From assembly GCA_963816975.1 (NCBI GenBank), contig CAWFMD010000001.1, positions 248,001 to 312,000 on the forward strand: DNA of 64,000 nt, in the 5' to 3' direction. This DNA comes from DASRIA01 sp963816975. GTDB taxonomy: Bacteria; Actinomycetota; Thermoleophilia; Solirubrobacterales; JBBDJG01. Of the stretch, positions 32,560-40,191 are shown piece by piece (within the stretch, counting starts at the first letter, position 1; the number at the start of each line of letters is the position of its first letter). The position numbers were made by a program, and so were the translations under genes. Under the pieces are notes generated by a model that did not search any database, had not been told where the DNA came from, and saw nothing but the letters and a program-made list of their open reading frames with translations.

Positions 32560-32798
32560 TCCTCGCCACCGTGGTCGACTGGGAGGCTCTGCTCGACGTC
32601 GTCCTGGCATCGCTGGTCGCGGTGATCGGGGTGACGATCATGTTCTCGCTCGCGATCTACGGAGCGACTCGCTTCGCGGAGGTGCGGCGCGAGTATCACG
32701 GCGCCGGGGCGGTCGGCTATGCGGCGCTGACGGCCGTCGGCCTCGCCGTCACGGCGGCCGCCGTGGCCTTTGGGCTCTTCGAGATGCTCTCGAAGTAG
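32556..32798 (+). CDS. Small two-TM membrane protein, 80 aa
   Basis: Start is a GTG overlapping the pit stop (GTGA). Two hydrophobic helices (VVLASLVAVIGVTIMFSLAI and YAALTAVGLAVTAAAVAFGL) flank a basic loop (RFAEVRREYHG). Coupling to pit suggests an accessory role in phosphate transport, but no known family is recognised. Confidence 0.65.
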   Translation: MILATVVDWEALLDVVLASLVAVIGVTIMFSLAIYGATRFAEVRREYHGAGAVGYAALTAVGLAVTAAAVAFGLFEMLSK

Positions 32799-32812
32799 GC
32801 GGCGGCGCGGCC

Positions 32813-32818
32813 TACAAT
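32813..32818 (+). promoter_or_regulatory. -10 box of the 120-aa membrane protein gene (leaderless)
   Basis: TACAAT is seven bases upstream of the GTG at 32826, with no Shine-Dalgarno. It gives this gene a promoter separate from the pit operon. Confidence 0.5.
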
Positions 32819-32825
32819 CCCCGTA

Positions 32826-33188
32826 GTGGAAGCCAAGACGCTCCGCAACATCGGGATCATCGCCGTGGTGGCGCTCGCGATCGCGTTCGTCCCCGGCGGG
32901 AACGACACCGCCGTGCTGGCGCTCGCGATCCTTTCGCTGGCCTTCATCGCGGCGATCGGGTTCCTCGGGTATCGCCTGTACATGGAGAACAAGTTCACGC
33001 TCTGGAGCATGAGCGAGCGCCACCGCGCACAGCTTTACGCGGGGATCGCGGTCGCGTTCATGACCCTCACCGCCACCGATCGACTGCTCGACAGCGGGAT
33101 CGGGCTGGTGCTCTGGGTGGCGCTGCTCGCCGGTTCGGTGCTCGCGGTCTACAACGCCTGGGTCGAGTCGCGCCGCTACAGCATCTAG
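32826..33188 (+). CDS. Membrane protein of unknown function, 120 aa
   Basis: Four hydrophobic segments: IGIIAVVALAIAFVP, AVLALAILSLAFIAAIGFLG, LYAGIAVAFMTLTAT and IGLVLWVALLAGSVLAVY. Loops are basic (ENKFTLWSMSERHRAQ) and the C-terminus is VESRRYSI. No known domain. The start GTG is supported by the -10 box at 32813-32818. Neighbours give no clear context. Confidence 0.7.
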   Translation: MEAKTLRNIGIIAVVALAIAFVPGGNDTAVLALAILSLAFIAAIGFLGYRLYMENKFTLWSMSERHRAQLYAGIAVAFMTLTATDRLLDSGIGLVLWVALLAGSVLAVYNAWVESRRYSI

Positions 33189-33264
33189 GCAAACCGGACC
33201 GAATCTCTTGACTCCGCGGTGGTGAGGCTGCACGCCGCCGCATCTAGCCTGCTGTGCCGAAAGG

Positions 33265-33618
33265 ATGCGCACACCGGGAGCACAAGAGAGGGAACCTGAG
33301 CGCGGGCAGGCGTCGGTCGAGCTGCTCGGCGCGCTGCCCGCGGTGCTCCTGGTGGCGCTCGCCGCGTGGCAGCTGGTGCTCGCCGGCCAGGCCGCCTGGC
33401 TGGCCGGAAATGCGGCCCGGGTTGGCGCGCGCGCCGAGGCCGTCGGGGCCGATGGCCACGCAGCGGCGCGCGGGGCACTGCCCGTTCACCTGCGGCGGGG
33501 GCTGCAGGTGACCGGTCGCGACGGCGTGGTGAGCGTGCGCGTGCGACTGCCGATCGTGATGCGCGAATGGGGCTCGCCGATCCGGATCAGCGGCAGCGCG
33601 GGACTCCCGGGCCGGTGA
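33265..33618 (+). CDS. TadE-like pseudopilin/secreted pilus-assembly protein
   Basis: 117 residues. The N-terminus has a prepilin-like motif ERGQASVELLGALPAVLLVA: a Gly before Q-A-S-V-E with Glu at +5 and a following ~20-residue hydrophobic helix, the TadE/class III pilin-like form. The rest is a small extracytoplasmic region with no cysteine pair. TadE/TadF are minor pseudopilins of the Flp (Tad) pilus. Three ORFs follow in tight overlap. No TadA ATPase, TadB/C platform or TadV peptidase is present in this window. Confidence 0.78.
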   Translation: MRTPGAQEREPERGQASVELLGALPAVLLVALAAWQLVLAGQAAWLAGNAARVGARAEAVGADGHAAARGALPVHLRRGLQVTGRDGVVSVRVRLPIVMREWGSPIRISGSAGLPGR

Positions 33619-33950
33619 GCGGCGCGCACGGCCAGGCGAGCGTCGAGATGGTCGGCGCCGTGGTGGCCCTGGCGGTGGGTGCGCTAGCCCTGTTCCAGGT
33701 ACTTGCCGCGGGGCGGACCGCGGTGGTGGCGGACGGCGCGGCCCAGGCCGCCGCGATGGCGCTCGTCAACGGCCGCGATCCCGCGGAGGCGGCGCGTGCC
33801 GCCACGCCCGGATGGCCGGGCCGGCGTGTGCACGTGCGCGAGCACGCCGGGCGCGTGCGCGTCACGCTCGACAGCCCGGCGGCGCTGCGCAGTCTGCGTG
33901 CGCCGCTGCGGGTGAGCGCCGAGGCTGTCGTGCGCCGCCCGCGCGAATGA
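33615..33950 (+). CDS. Second TadE-like pseudopilin
   Basis: 111 residues from a GTG that overlaps the previous stop (GTGA). It starts MSGAHGQASVEMVGAVVALA, again a Gly-Gln-Ala-Ser-Val-Glu prepilin cleavage-type site followed by a hydrophobic helix and a short soluble part with DPAEAARAATP. The two pseudopilins may form a minor-pilin pair as TadE-TadF do. It is translationally coupled to the next gene by an ATGA overlap. Confidence 0.75.
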   Translation: MSGAHGQASVEMVGAVVALAVGALALFQVLAAGRTAVVADGAAQAAAMALVNGRDPAEAARAATPGWPGRRVHVREHAGRVRVTLDSPAALRSLRAPLRVSAEAVVRRPRE

Positions 33951-34396
33951 GCGCGCCATTCCGCCGGGCGCTGGCGCTGCTGATCGAACCGGCGCAGTCC
34001 GGATCGCGGTCCGCGATCTCGCTCGAGGTGGGCGTCACCGGCCTCAGCGGCGACTGCGGCGCATCGACCGTGGCGCGCGGGCTGGCGCTCGAGCTTCCGG
34101 AAGCCGATCTCACGGACGGCGTCGCGCCCGGGCCGCATGGCGTGCTGGTGGCAGTGGCGGATCGGACCGCCGTTCCGGTGCTCGCCGGGCTCGTCACCGA
34201 GCGCCTCGCGCAGCGCCACGCCGGGGTGGTGCTGGTCGCCAACCGGCCGGACGATCCCCGCGAGTGGGAGCAGGCCGGCGCGCTGTGCCTGCCACAGTCG
34301 CGGCTCGGCGTGCTGCTGCTCTCGCGCGGACACCGCGCGCGGGGTCCGTTCGGCGCCGCCATCCGCAAGCTGGCTGACGTAGTGCGATCCGTCTGA
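33947..34396 (+). CDS. Short CpaE/Ssd-like protein with degenerate P-loop
   Basis: 149 residues. It starts SAPFRRALALL, and the ~40-residue point shows TGLSGDCGASTVARGLAL: a MinD/CpaE-type deviant Walker A in which the usual Lys (KGGxGKST) is lost, as in actinobacterial Ssd/CpaE (GAGAST form). The rest (LVAVADRTAVPVLAGL) resembles a half-size Rossmann-like P-loop domain, and about 100 residues of the normal C-terminus are missing. It is coupled with the TadE-like genes, so it probably helps locate or regulate a secretion/pilus complex. Function inferred. Confidence 0.55.
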   Translation: MSAPFRRALALLIEPAQSGSRSAISLEVGVTGLSGDCGASTVARGLALELPEADLTDGVAPGPHGVLVAVADRTAVPVLAGLVTERLAQRHAGVVLVANRPDDPREWEQAGALCLPQSRLGVLLLSRGHRARGPFGAAIRKLADVVRSV

Positions 34397-34423
34397 GCTG
34401 ACGGAGCAGGAAGTGGGGCTCGT

Positions 34424-35584
34424 TCAGCCCGCCGGCTCGGCGAGCAGTGTGATCGCGGCCATCACGAGGGCCAGCATCCCGTAGCCGAGCTTGCGCAGAA
34501 AGCCCTCGCTGGTGCGCAGCGCGATCGTCGCCTGGATCGCGTAGTAGGCGGCGAAGGCGCGGGACGCGATCACGATGATCGTGAACGTCTGGACTGTCGC
34601 GGCCAGCGCGATCGCGGCGGCGCCGCTGATCAGGTACGACCGCGAGCGGCCCATCCAGGAGCTCAGCCCGCGCAGGTTGCCGTCCGCGGCCTCCGTGTCG
34701 GCGATCGCGGCGCTGAACTGGCTCAGCACCGCGCAGACCACCAGCGGCAGCGCCAGCACCGGGGCCACGCGGTCGGTCACGTCCAGCAGGGTGCCGTCGG
34801 CCCCCGCGCTGGTGCCCAGCCCCATCACCGGCGTGGCGACCGCCACCAGGCCGAGGTAGATCGCCGTCGCGACCAGCTGCGCGACGCGCGACGCCCATAC
34901 GCGGGTCTCGGCGTCGTACTCGTCACCGAGGTAGCGCACCGTCTCGAAGCCCTGCACGGTGATCACGATTCCGCCGAGCACGAGCAGGGTCGTGCCGAGG
35001 CCGACGTCCGGGATCGGCGGCAGCTCCAATCCCGGCCCGGCCAGTGTGCGTGCGTCGTGGCCGAGCAGCACCGCGCCCAGCACGACGGTGATGCTCAGCA
35101 CCGCGAGCAGCGAGATCCGGTCGAGCTGGTCGAGCCCGTGGAAGCCGCGCGCGACGCCGACGGCGACGATCAGCGCCACCGCCGCGCAGGCGACGATCCG
35201 CTCGGCCTGGGGCGAACCTCCCTGAACCGCGAAGCCGATGATGTACTGGGCCATGATGCGCAGGTACAGCGCAACCGAGATCACGTAGGCGACCACGATC
35301 ACGGCATCGGCTGCCCGGTCCAGCCGGGCGGTGGTCGCGTCGAGCATGTCGGTGTCGGCCAGCGGCTCGACGACTCGCACGCAGTGGCGGATCGCGGTTC
35401 CCACGACCCACGCGAGCGCGCAGACGCCCGCCGCCCCCAGCACCGATAACGCCCCGAGCGTGCTTTCGAGCACGGGGACGATGATCAGGAAGCCCGAGCC
35501 GAAGATCGACGCGAGCGGCGTCACGCTTGCCAGCATGACCCGGCCGGCGGTGAGCGGCTCTGCGGTCGCGCGCCTGTCAGCCAT
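34424..35584 (-). CDS. APC-superfamily-like permease
   Basis: 386 residues from the ATG at 35584; the in-frame extension up to 35680 contains only unusual codons. Eleven to twelve hydrophobic helices are predicted. It starts AGRVMLASVTPLASIFGSGF and shows IVITVQGFETVRYLGDEYD, similar to the helix 6-7 region of amino-acid/organocation permeases. Substrate unknown. A 16-bp inverted repeat abuts the start codon. It diverges from the HtaA-like secreted protein. Confidence 0.68.
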   Translation of the reverse strand: MADRRATAEPLTAGRVMLASVTPLASIFGSGFLIIVPVLESTLGALSVLGAAGVCALAWVVGTAIRHCVRVVEPLADTDMLDATTARLDRAADAVIVVAYVISVALYLRIMAQYIIGFAVQGGSPQAERIVACAAVALIVAVGVARGFHGLDQLDRISLLAVLSITVVLGAVLLGHDARTLAGPGLELPPIPDVGLGTTLLVLGGIVITVQGFETVRYLGDEYDAETRVWASRVAQLVATAIYLGLVAVATPVMGLGTSAGADGTLLDVTDRVAPVLALPLVVCAVLSQFSAAIADTEAADGNLRGLSSWMGRSRSYLISGAAAIALAATVQTFTIIVIASRAFAAYYAIQATIALRTSEGFLRKLGYGMLALVMAAITLLAEPAG

Positions 35585-35600
35585 GCGATCAGTGGATCGC
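35585..35600. promoter_or_regulatory. Inverted repeat next to the permease start
   Basis: GCGATC-AGTG-GATCGC, perfect, directly adjacent to the start codon of the minus-strand permease. It may be a regulator site or an mRNA hairpin covering the start. Confidence 0.4.
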
Positions 35601-35703
35601 AGGCGGCGGACGCGGCCGGTGCGAGCGCGATCAGCGGGTAGCGATGATCCGCGCGGCGCCGCGTCTCGGACAACTTCCACAGACCAACTAACGGGAGGTA
35701 CTC

Positions 35704-36462
35704 GTGACTCACAAAATCACATTCCCGCGGGCCCTGTGGGCTCTGCCGGTGGCGCTTGGACTGCTGATGCTGGCGCTGGTCGCCAGTCCCGCCGCGCAAG
35801 CGCACGGCAAGTCGGGAAAGCACGGTGAGCGGGGCAAGTCGGCTCACTCGCACAAGCGGCACCAGCACAAGCCCGCCGCAGACGGCCGGACCGTGTCAGT
35901 GGCCGGCGGCAAGACCAAGCTCTCCGTGGACGCGGGCACCGGCGCAGCGCTCGGATCGCTGGGTATCGCCGTAGAGCCGGTCAAGCCGGCCCGGGTCTCG
36001 CGTCGCGGCGCATTCCGCTTCCCGATCACGGGCGGTGAGGTGAACGCGATGACGCTCGTCGGCCAGATCCGGCACAGCGGAGGGCTTGCGTTCGTGAAGG
36101 GCGCCACCCGTGTCGAGCTGACGAACTTCCACATCAACATCGACGCGCAGCCCGACCTCACGGCGATGGTGGGCGGCGCGCGCGTCTCGATCCTGTCACT
36201 CGACGTATCCGGCCTCGAGCGCAAGGACCGGCGCAACACAATCCGGTTGAGCGGCATCAAGGCGAGCCTCACCGCCGATGCGGCCGGCGCACTCAACGCT
36301 GCGTTCTCGACCAGCGCGTTCACCGCAGGCCTGCCGATCGGCACGGCGCGCGTGAAGGCGTACGTCAAGCACGACCGCGCACGGCACGACGACCGCCACG
36401 GCGGCCGTCACGGAAAGGACGATGACGACGACGACCGCCGCGGCGGTCGCGACGACGACTAG
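35704..36462 (+). CDS. Secreted HtaA-domain-like protein with Asp/His/Arg-rich tail
   Basis: 252 residues. The signal peptide (ALWALPVALGLLMLALVASP, AQA-HG cleavage site) is followed by a His/Lys-rich linker. The central domain (GKTKLSVDAGTGAALGSLGI through FRFPITGGEV and LTNFHINIDAQPDLTAMVGG) resembles HtaA haem/cell-surface domains. The tail consists of charged repeats (HDDRHGG, KDDDDDD, RRGGRDDD) and has no anchor motif. RBS GGGAGG precedes the GTG start. A strong hairpin terminator follows. Metal binding by the His- and Asp-rich segments is likely but inferred. Confidence 0.7.
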   Translation: MTHKITFPRALWALPVALGLLMLALVASPAAQAHGKSGKHGERGKSAHSHKRHQHKPAADGRTVSVAGGKTKLSVDAGTGAALGSLGIAVEPVKPARVSRRGAFRFPITGGEVNAMTLVGQIRHSGGLAFVKGATRVELTNFHINIDAQPDLTAMVGGARVSILSLDVSGLERKDRRNTIRLSGIKASLTADAAGALNAAFSTSAFTAGLPIGTARVKAYVKHDRARHDDRHGGRHGKDDDDDDRRGGRDDD

Positions 36463-36485
36463 GCAGGCAGCAAGGGAGGTCTTGG

Positions 36486-36512
36486 AGGGCCGGTCGCCCG
36501 GCGGCCGGCCCT
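36486..36512 (+). terminator. Hairpin terminator after the secreted HtaA-like gene
   Basis: AGGGCCGGTCGCC (36486-36498) pairs with GGCGGCCGGCCCT (36500-36512) with one G-U wobble. Short T tail follows; 24 bp after the stop codon. Confidence 0.7.
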
Positions 36513-36602
36513 TCAGCGGAACGTAGTCACTCCCGCGCGTCTTTCGTGACAGCAGCGCGCTGACGCTTCGCACTCCTCCGCGTAGCGTCCGGTGGGGCGA
36601 GG

Positions 36603-37913
36603 ATGAGCGCGGCGAGAGCGAAAGGAACGGAGTCGGAACGCGGCCAGGCGCTGATCGTCGCGCTGGGGGCGCTGTTCGCGCTGATGGTGGGTGCCGCGGT
36701 GCTGTTCTCGTTCGGCAGCGCGCTGGCCGGAAAGGGCCGCGTCCAGCGCGCCGCTGACCTCGCCGCGTTGTCGGCCGTGCGCTCGATGAAGGACGATCTC
36801 GATCGGCTGTTCGAGCCGGCGACGATCGACGGCCGGCCGAATCCGCACCACCTGAGCGAAGCGCAGTATCTCGAGCGAGCGCGCAGCGTCGCGCTCACGA
36901 TCGGCCGGGCGAACGGGGCACGCCTTCGGTCCGCAGACGTAACGTTTCCGGGCAAAGGCGACTTTGCTGCGTCGCGCGTCAAGGTAACGGTGCGCCGCGA
37001 GGTGCCCGTACGGCGCGACTCGGTCCCGGTCGCAGCGGTGGCCGTCGCCGAGATCGTCGCGCCGCTCGGCGCAGGTGCGCCGCTGGAGGCGGCGGGCGGA
37101 GGGTACAGCGGTCCGCTCGCGTACAGGCAGGGCAAGCCGATGAGGCCCGATGTCGCGCGTGCCTTCGACCGGATGGCGGCGGCGGCGCGCAGGGATGGCG
37201 TCGACCTGATCGTGACGTCCGGCTATCGCTCCGACGCCGAGCAGGCCGAGCTGTACGCGCGCCATCCCGACCCGAAGTGGGTTGCCCCGCCCGGCAAGTC
37301 GCTGCACCGGTTCGGCACGGAACTGGACCTCGGGCCGCCCGCAGCGTACGGCTGGCTCGCCCGCAACGCGCGCCGCTTCCACTTCATCCAGAGGTATTCC
37401 TGGGAACCGTGGCACTACGGCTACGGTCTGAACCCGCGCTCGGCCCCGCCCCGCGCAGACGGCCGCAGCGCCGTGCCGTCGTTCGTGCCCGCCGCCTACC
37501 GCGACACGATCGCGCGCGCGGCCAGCCGCTGGAACGTCTCCGCCACGCTGCTCGCGGCGCAGCTCTACGTGGAGAGCGGCTTCAACCCCTTCGCCGTCTC
37601 ACCCGCCGGCGCGCGCGGAATCGCGCAGTTCATGCCGGGCACCGCGCGCACCTACGGCCTGCACGATCCGTTCGACCCACATCGCGCGATCGCGGCGCAG
37701 GCGCAGCTGATGCGCGACCTGCTGCGTGAGTTCGCCTCCGTCCCGCTGGCGCTTGCCGCCTACAACGCGGGCCCGGGAGCCGTCGTGCGCTGCGGCTGCG
37801 TGCCGCCCTTCCCGGAGACGCGTGGGTACGTGGTGCGGGTGCTGGCGCTGATGGGCGCGGGCGGGGAGCTGCTGGCCGGCGATTCGTCGATGGACGTGCG
37901 ACTCGTGAGCTGA
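36603..37913 (+). CDS. TadG-like / VanY D,D-carboxypeptidase / SLT lytic transglycosylase fusion
   Basis: 436 residues with three modules. Residues 12-60: ERGQALIVALGALFALMVG plus GRVQRAADLAALSAVR, a TadE/TadG-type pseudopilin N-terminus with one membrane helix. Residues ~165-280: a VanY/LAS peptidase with zinc ligands His235 and Asp242 (SLHRFGTELD), and Glu268 and His271 (EPWHYGYG). Residues ~295-410: a soluble lytic transglycosylase domain with catalytic Glu324 (YVESGFNPFAV), then GARGIAQFMPGTA and AYNAGPGA. Together it could cleave stem-peptide D-Ala and glycan strands at one place in the wall. The pilus-like N-terminus would tether it to the membrane or a Tad complex. The fusion appears intact, with no stop or frameshift. 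Preceded by RBS GGCGAGG. Confidence 0.85.
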   Translation: MSAARAKGTESERGQALIVALGALFALMVGAAVLFSFGSALAGKGRVQRAADLAALSAVRSMKDDLDRLFEPATIDGRPNPHHLSEAQYLERARSVALTIGRANGARLRSADVTFPGKGDFAASRVKVTVRREVPVRRDSVPVAAVAVAEIVAPLGAGAPLEAAGGGYSGPLAYRQGKPMRPDVARAFDRMAAAARRDGVDLIVTSGYRSDAEQAELYARHPDPKWVAPPGKSLHRFGTELDLGPPAAYGWLARNARRFHFIQRYSWEPWHYGYGLNPRSAPPRADGRSAVPSFVPAAYRDTIARAASRWNVSATLLAAQLYVESGFNPFAVSPAGARGIAQFMPGTARTYGLHDPFDPHRAIAAQAQLMRDLLREFASVPLALAAYNAGPGAVVRCGCVPPFPETRGYVVRVLALMGAGGELLAGDSSMDVRLVS

Positions 37914-37975
37914 GCCAGAGTGCGCTCGGCGGATCGCGGATCGAACCTGTACGCTTGTCCGGGCCTGAAACGATC

Positions 37976-38329
37976 CTATCCCGTCAAGCGCGGGGAAGCG
38001 GGTCTCCGGCGGCCGCGGGAACGCCGACCACACGAAGTCGACCTCGTCCCAGTCGCCGAAGTCGCTCTCGCGCGCGGGATCAGGCATCGCTCGACCCAGA
38101 AGACCTGGCCGAGGTGCGAGTCGAGCTCGATACCGCTTGTCCGGGCCCGCAGCCGGATCTTGCAGAGGGAGGCGAGCATGGCGCCGGCATCTCCCAGCTC
38201 GAGCGGTTTGTGGTCGACGAATTCCCAGGCCTCGTGAAGGTCGGCCGCCCATTGGCGAAGAGCGGCGTGAAGCGCGCTGAGAATAGGCGTGAGGCATTCC
38301 TGCGATGGGCCAGGCGCGGGGAGGGTCAT
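37976..38329 (-). pseudogene. Probable decayed gene remnant
   Basis: A minus-strand frame from the ATG at 38329 reads like real protein for about 78 residues (SALHAALRQWAADLHEAWEF, LELGDAGAMLASLCKIRLRA, LDSHLGQVFWVE). It then continues as a Ser/Thr/Arg-rich stretch typical of out-of-frame translation. From about 38090 another minus frame reads acidic and coding-like (MPDPARESDFGDWDEVDF, SAFPRPPETRFPALDG) before running antisense through the SLT domain. A frameshift plus loss of the 3' end explains both. No family is recognised, and the call depends on codon statistics I could not compute. Confidence 0.35.
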
Positions 38330-38751
38330 GGTGGTGGTCGGGCGCGAGGCGCACGCTGCACAGCTCGTGATCTCCACGCACCCACGCACCCCAGCCGGAG
38401 AGTGCACTGCGGCGCAACGCCGCACGTCGCAGGCGCGATCGTGGCGGCGGCGGTTGACTGCCCGTGACAGCGCCGCCGGGACGGACGCGGCCGGCGGAGG
38501 CCATGAGCCGTTCATCGAGAGTACCTGCCGCGTTGGCAGACGTGCGTCGGGCCCAATCGCGGTTCGCACGACTCGGCCATCGGCGCCAGTATCACCGAGA
38601 GCACGGCCCGGCCCGCGCGGGCTGACCGCGCAGTCGGCACGGGGTGACACGGAAGACAGACCGAGGTGCGATCGGAGCGGGGTGCCGAACTCCGGTATGG
38701 TCGGGCGACGTCACGGCGTCAGGTTGCTACCGGCCGGAACAGGAGGCATCC
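38330..38751. other. Non-coding stretch upstream of the VOC gene
   Basis: About 420 bp with no frame that reads as protein on either strand. It carries a weak -10-like TATGGT near 38695 and a good RBS (AGGAGG) for the gene at 38752. It joins the decayed region to the left; together 37914-38751 hold no intact gene. Confidence 0.4.
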
Positions 38752-39171
38752 ATGCCTGCCAAGGGCATTCACCACGTCGATCTTGCGGTCGCTGAGCTAG
38801 AGCGTTCGCTGGCGTTCTATCTCATGGTCCTGGAGCCGCTGGGCTGGCGCGAGGAGGTCCGCTACCCCACCTATCGCGGCACGGAAGAGGTCGTCTACCT
38901 GAAGGACCCGAGCACCGGGTCGATGCTCGGACTACGCGCCGCCGACGGCGGTGAGCACCGGTACTACGGCGTCGGGATCGAGCACCTCGCCTTCGAGGTG
39001 GAGAGCCGGGCCGAGGTCGAGGCCGCCCACGAGCGCTGCATCGGGGCCGGGGCGGCGATCCATTTCCCGCCCGAAGAGGACCGTGACGTGGCGGACTACT
39101 ACGCGCTGTTCGTCTTCGACCCGGACGGGATGCGGATCGAGGTCTTCAGCTGGCAGCGTGACGAGCTCTGA
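38752..39171 (+). CDS. VOC-family protein (glyoxalase/bleomycin-resistance-like)
   Basis: 139 residues from an ATG with AGGAGG upstream. The fold opens KGIHHVDLAVAELERSLAFY, with HYYGVGIEHLAFEVESRAEV-type middle (key: GIEHLAFEVES) and FVFDPDGMRIEVFSW at the end. His in GIHHVD, His in IEHLAF and Glu in RIEVF are the usual metal triad, so a metal-dependent lyase, isomerase or dioxygenase is possible. Single gene after a long non-coding stretch. Confidence 0.8.
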   Translation: MPAKGIHHVDLAVAELERSLAFYLMVLEPLGWREEVRYPTYRGTEEVVYLKDPSTGSMLGLRAADGGEHRYYGVGIEHLAFEVESRAEVEAAHERCIGAGAAIHFPPEEDRDVADYYALFVFDPDGMRIEVFSWQRDEL

Positions 39172-39216
39172 TCGACGGCCTCCGCGGGACGGCCGGTCGG
39201 TCCGGACCGTGCGCGA

Positions 39217-40113
39217 CTAGCGAGTGCGGCGGCGGCGCACCAGCGTGCCGGCGGCGAGCAGGAAGGCGGCCAAGCCGAGCAGCCCGGGGATCAGGATCGC
39301 CTTCGCGGGCTCGTCGCTGCCGCGACTGGCAACCGTGTTGGCGAACACCGGCACCGGTGGCGCCTTCTTCTTCGGCGCGGATGTCTTGTCGTCGGGGGCC
39401 GAGTAGCGCTCCGACCCGCGCTCCGGCACGCCGTCGAAGAGGGGCGCGGTGCGGGCGGGTGCACGGCGCGGATGCCGCTTGGTCTCCGCCGGCGCGCTGT
39501 GGGTTGGCTCCACCCGCTGTCGCGCCACGACGCGATGCCGCTTGGCCTTGCGGCGCTTGCGGACGTGCCGGCGCGGCGTCTCCTTCGACTTCCGCTGCGC
39601 GGCGGGGTCGGACTCGGGCCGCGGCGCGGCTGTCGACCGCGGGGTGGGCGCCGTCGCGGCCGGCTGCTTCGGGGCGGCGGCTGCCTGCTCCGGAGCCGCG
39701 GATGCGGCGGGGCCCGCGGGCGCCGGCGGCGGGAGCGCGAGCCCGAGGTACTGGAGGGTGCGCCTCACCTCCGTCTTGTCGTCGGATTCCTGGACGTCGG
39801 CCTCGACCCTGATCGGCTTGGCGCTCGCGCCGAAGTCGGGCATCGTGAACTGGCCGGAGACGACGCTGCCGGCGCCGGAGCCCTGTGCGATATCACGGCC
39901 GCCGACCTCGATCTCGTAGCTGACGCGACCGTCCGTGCCGGTGATCGAGAAACTCACCACGTCGCCGGCCCTCGCCTGCGACACGGACATCTCGAAGCTC
40001 GGGCTGGCGTGCGCGACCCCCCCACTCACCAGGAAGATGAGCGCGCTCAAGAAAATCCCTGCTTCCCTGCCCCTAATGGCCGTACCGTCCCTGGTCGTCC
40101 TGCTCGCTACCAA
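39217..40113 (-). CDS. Secreted, C-terminally anchored Pro/Ala/Lys-rich protein
   Basis: 298 residues. Signal peptide IFLSALIFLVSGGVAHASP; an Ig-like or CARDB-like beta domain (FEMSVSQARAGDVVSFSITG to LQYLGLAL); a long low-complexity region rich in Pro, Ala, Lys and Arg (KRRKAKRHRVV among others); then a transmembrane helix IPGLLGLAAFLLAAGTLV and a basic RRRRTR end. This sorting-type ending keeps it anchored to the membrane with the linker crossing the wall. No recognised domain family. It diverges from uvrC. Confidence 0.7.
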   Translation of the reverse strand: MVASRTTRDGTAIRGREAGIFLSALIFLVSGGVAHASPSFEMSVSQARAGDVVSFSITGTDGRVSYEIEVGGRDIAQGSGAGSVVSGQFTMPDFGASAKPIRVEADVQESDDKTEVRRTLQYLGLALPPPAPAGPAASAAPEQAAAAPKQPAATAPTPRSTAAPRPESDPAAQRKSKETPRRHVRKRRKAKRHRVVARQRVEPTHSAPAETKRHPRRAPARTAPLFDGVPERGSERYSAPDDKTSAPKKKAPPVPVFANTVASRGSDEPAKAILIPGLLGLAAFLLAAGTLVRRRRTR

Positions 40114-40178
40114 CCTCTCATGTGGGAGGTGGGCCTGTCAAGCGAAAGTGCTGGAGCGTGGTCAAGCCGGCCCCCTCC

Positions 40179-40184
40179 TAATCT
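40179..40184 (+). promoter_or_regulatory. -10 box of uvrC (leaderless)
   Basis: TAATCT ends seven bases upstream of the uvrC ATG at 40192. The leader TGGGTAG has no Shine-Dalgarno. Confidence 0.5.
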
Positions 40185-40191
40185 TGGGTAG

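Noticed and set aside
32799..32825. Terminator between the 80-aa and 120-aa membrane genes
   Set aside because: No stable hairpin; the gap instead carries a -10 box for the second gene.
37930..37975. tRNA-like T-loop (GGTTCGATCC on the minus strand)
   Set aside because: The bases around it do not pair as a T-stem, and there is no acceptor stem, D-arm or anticodon arm.
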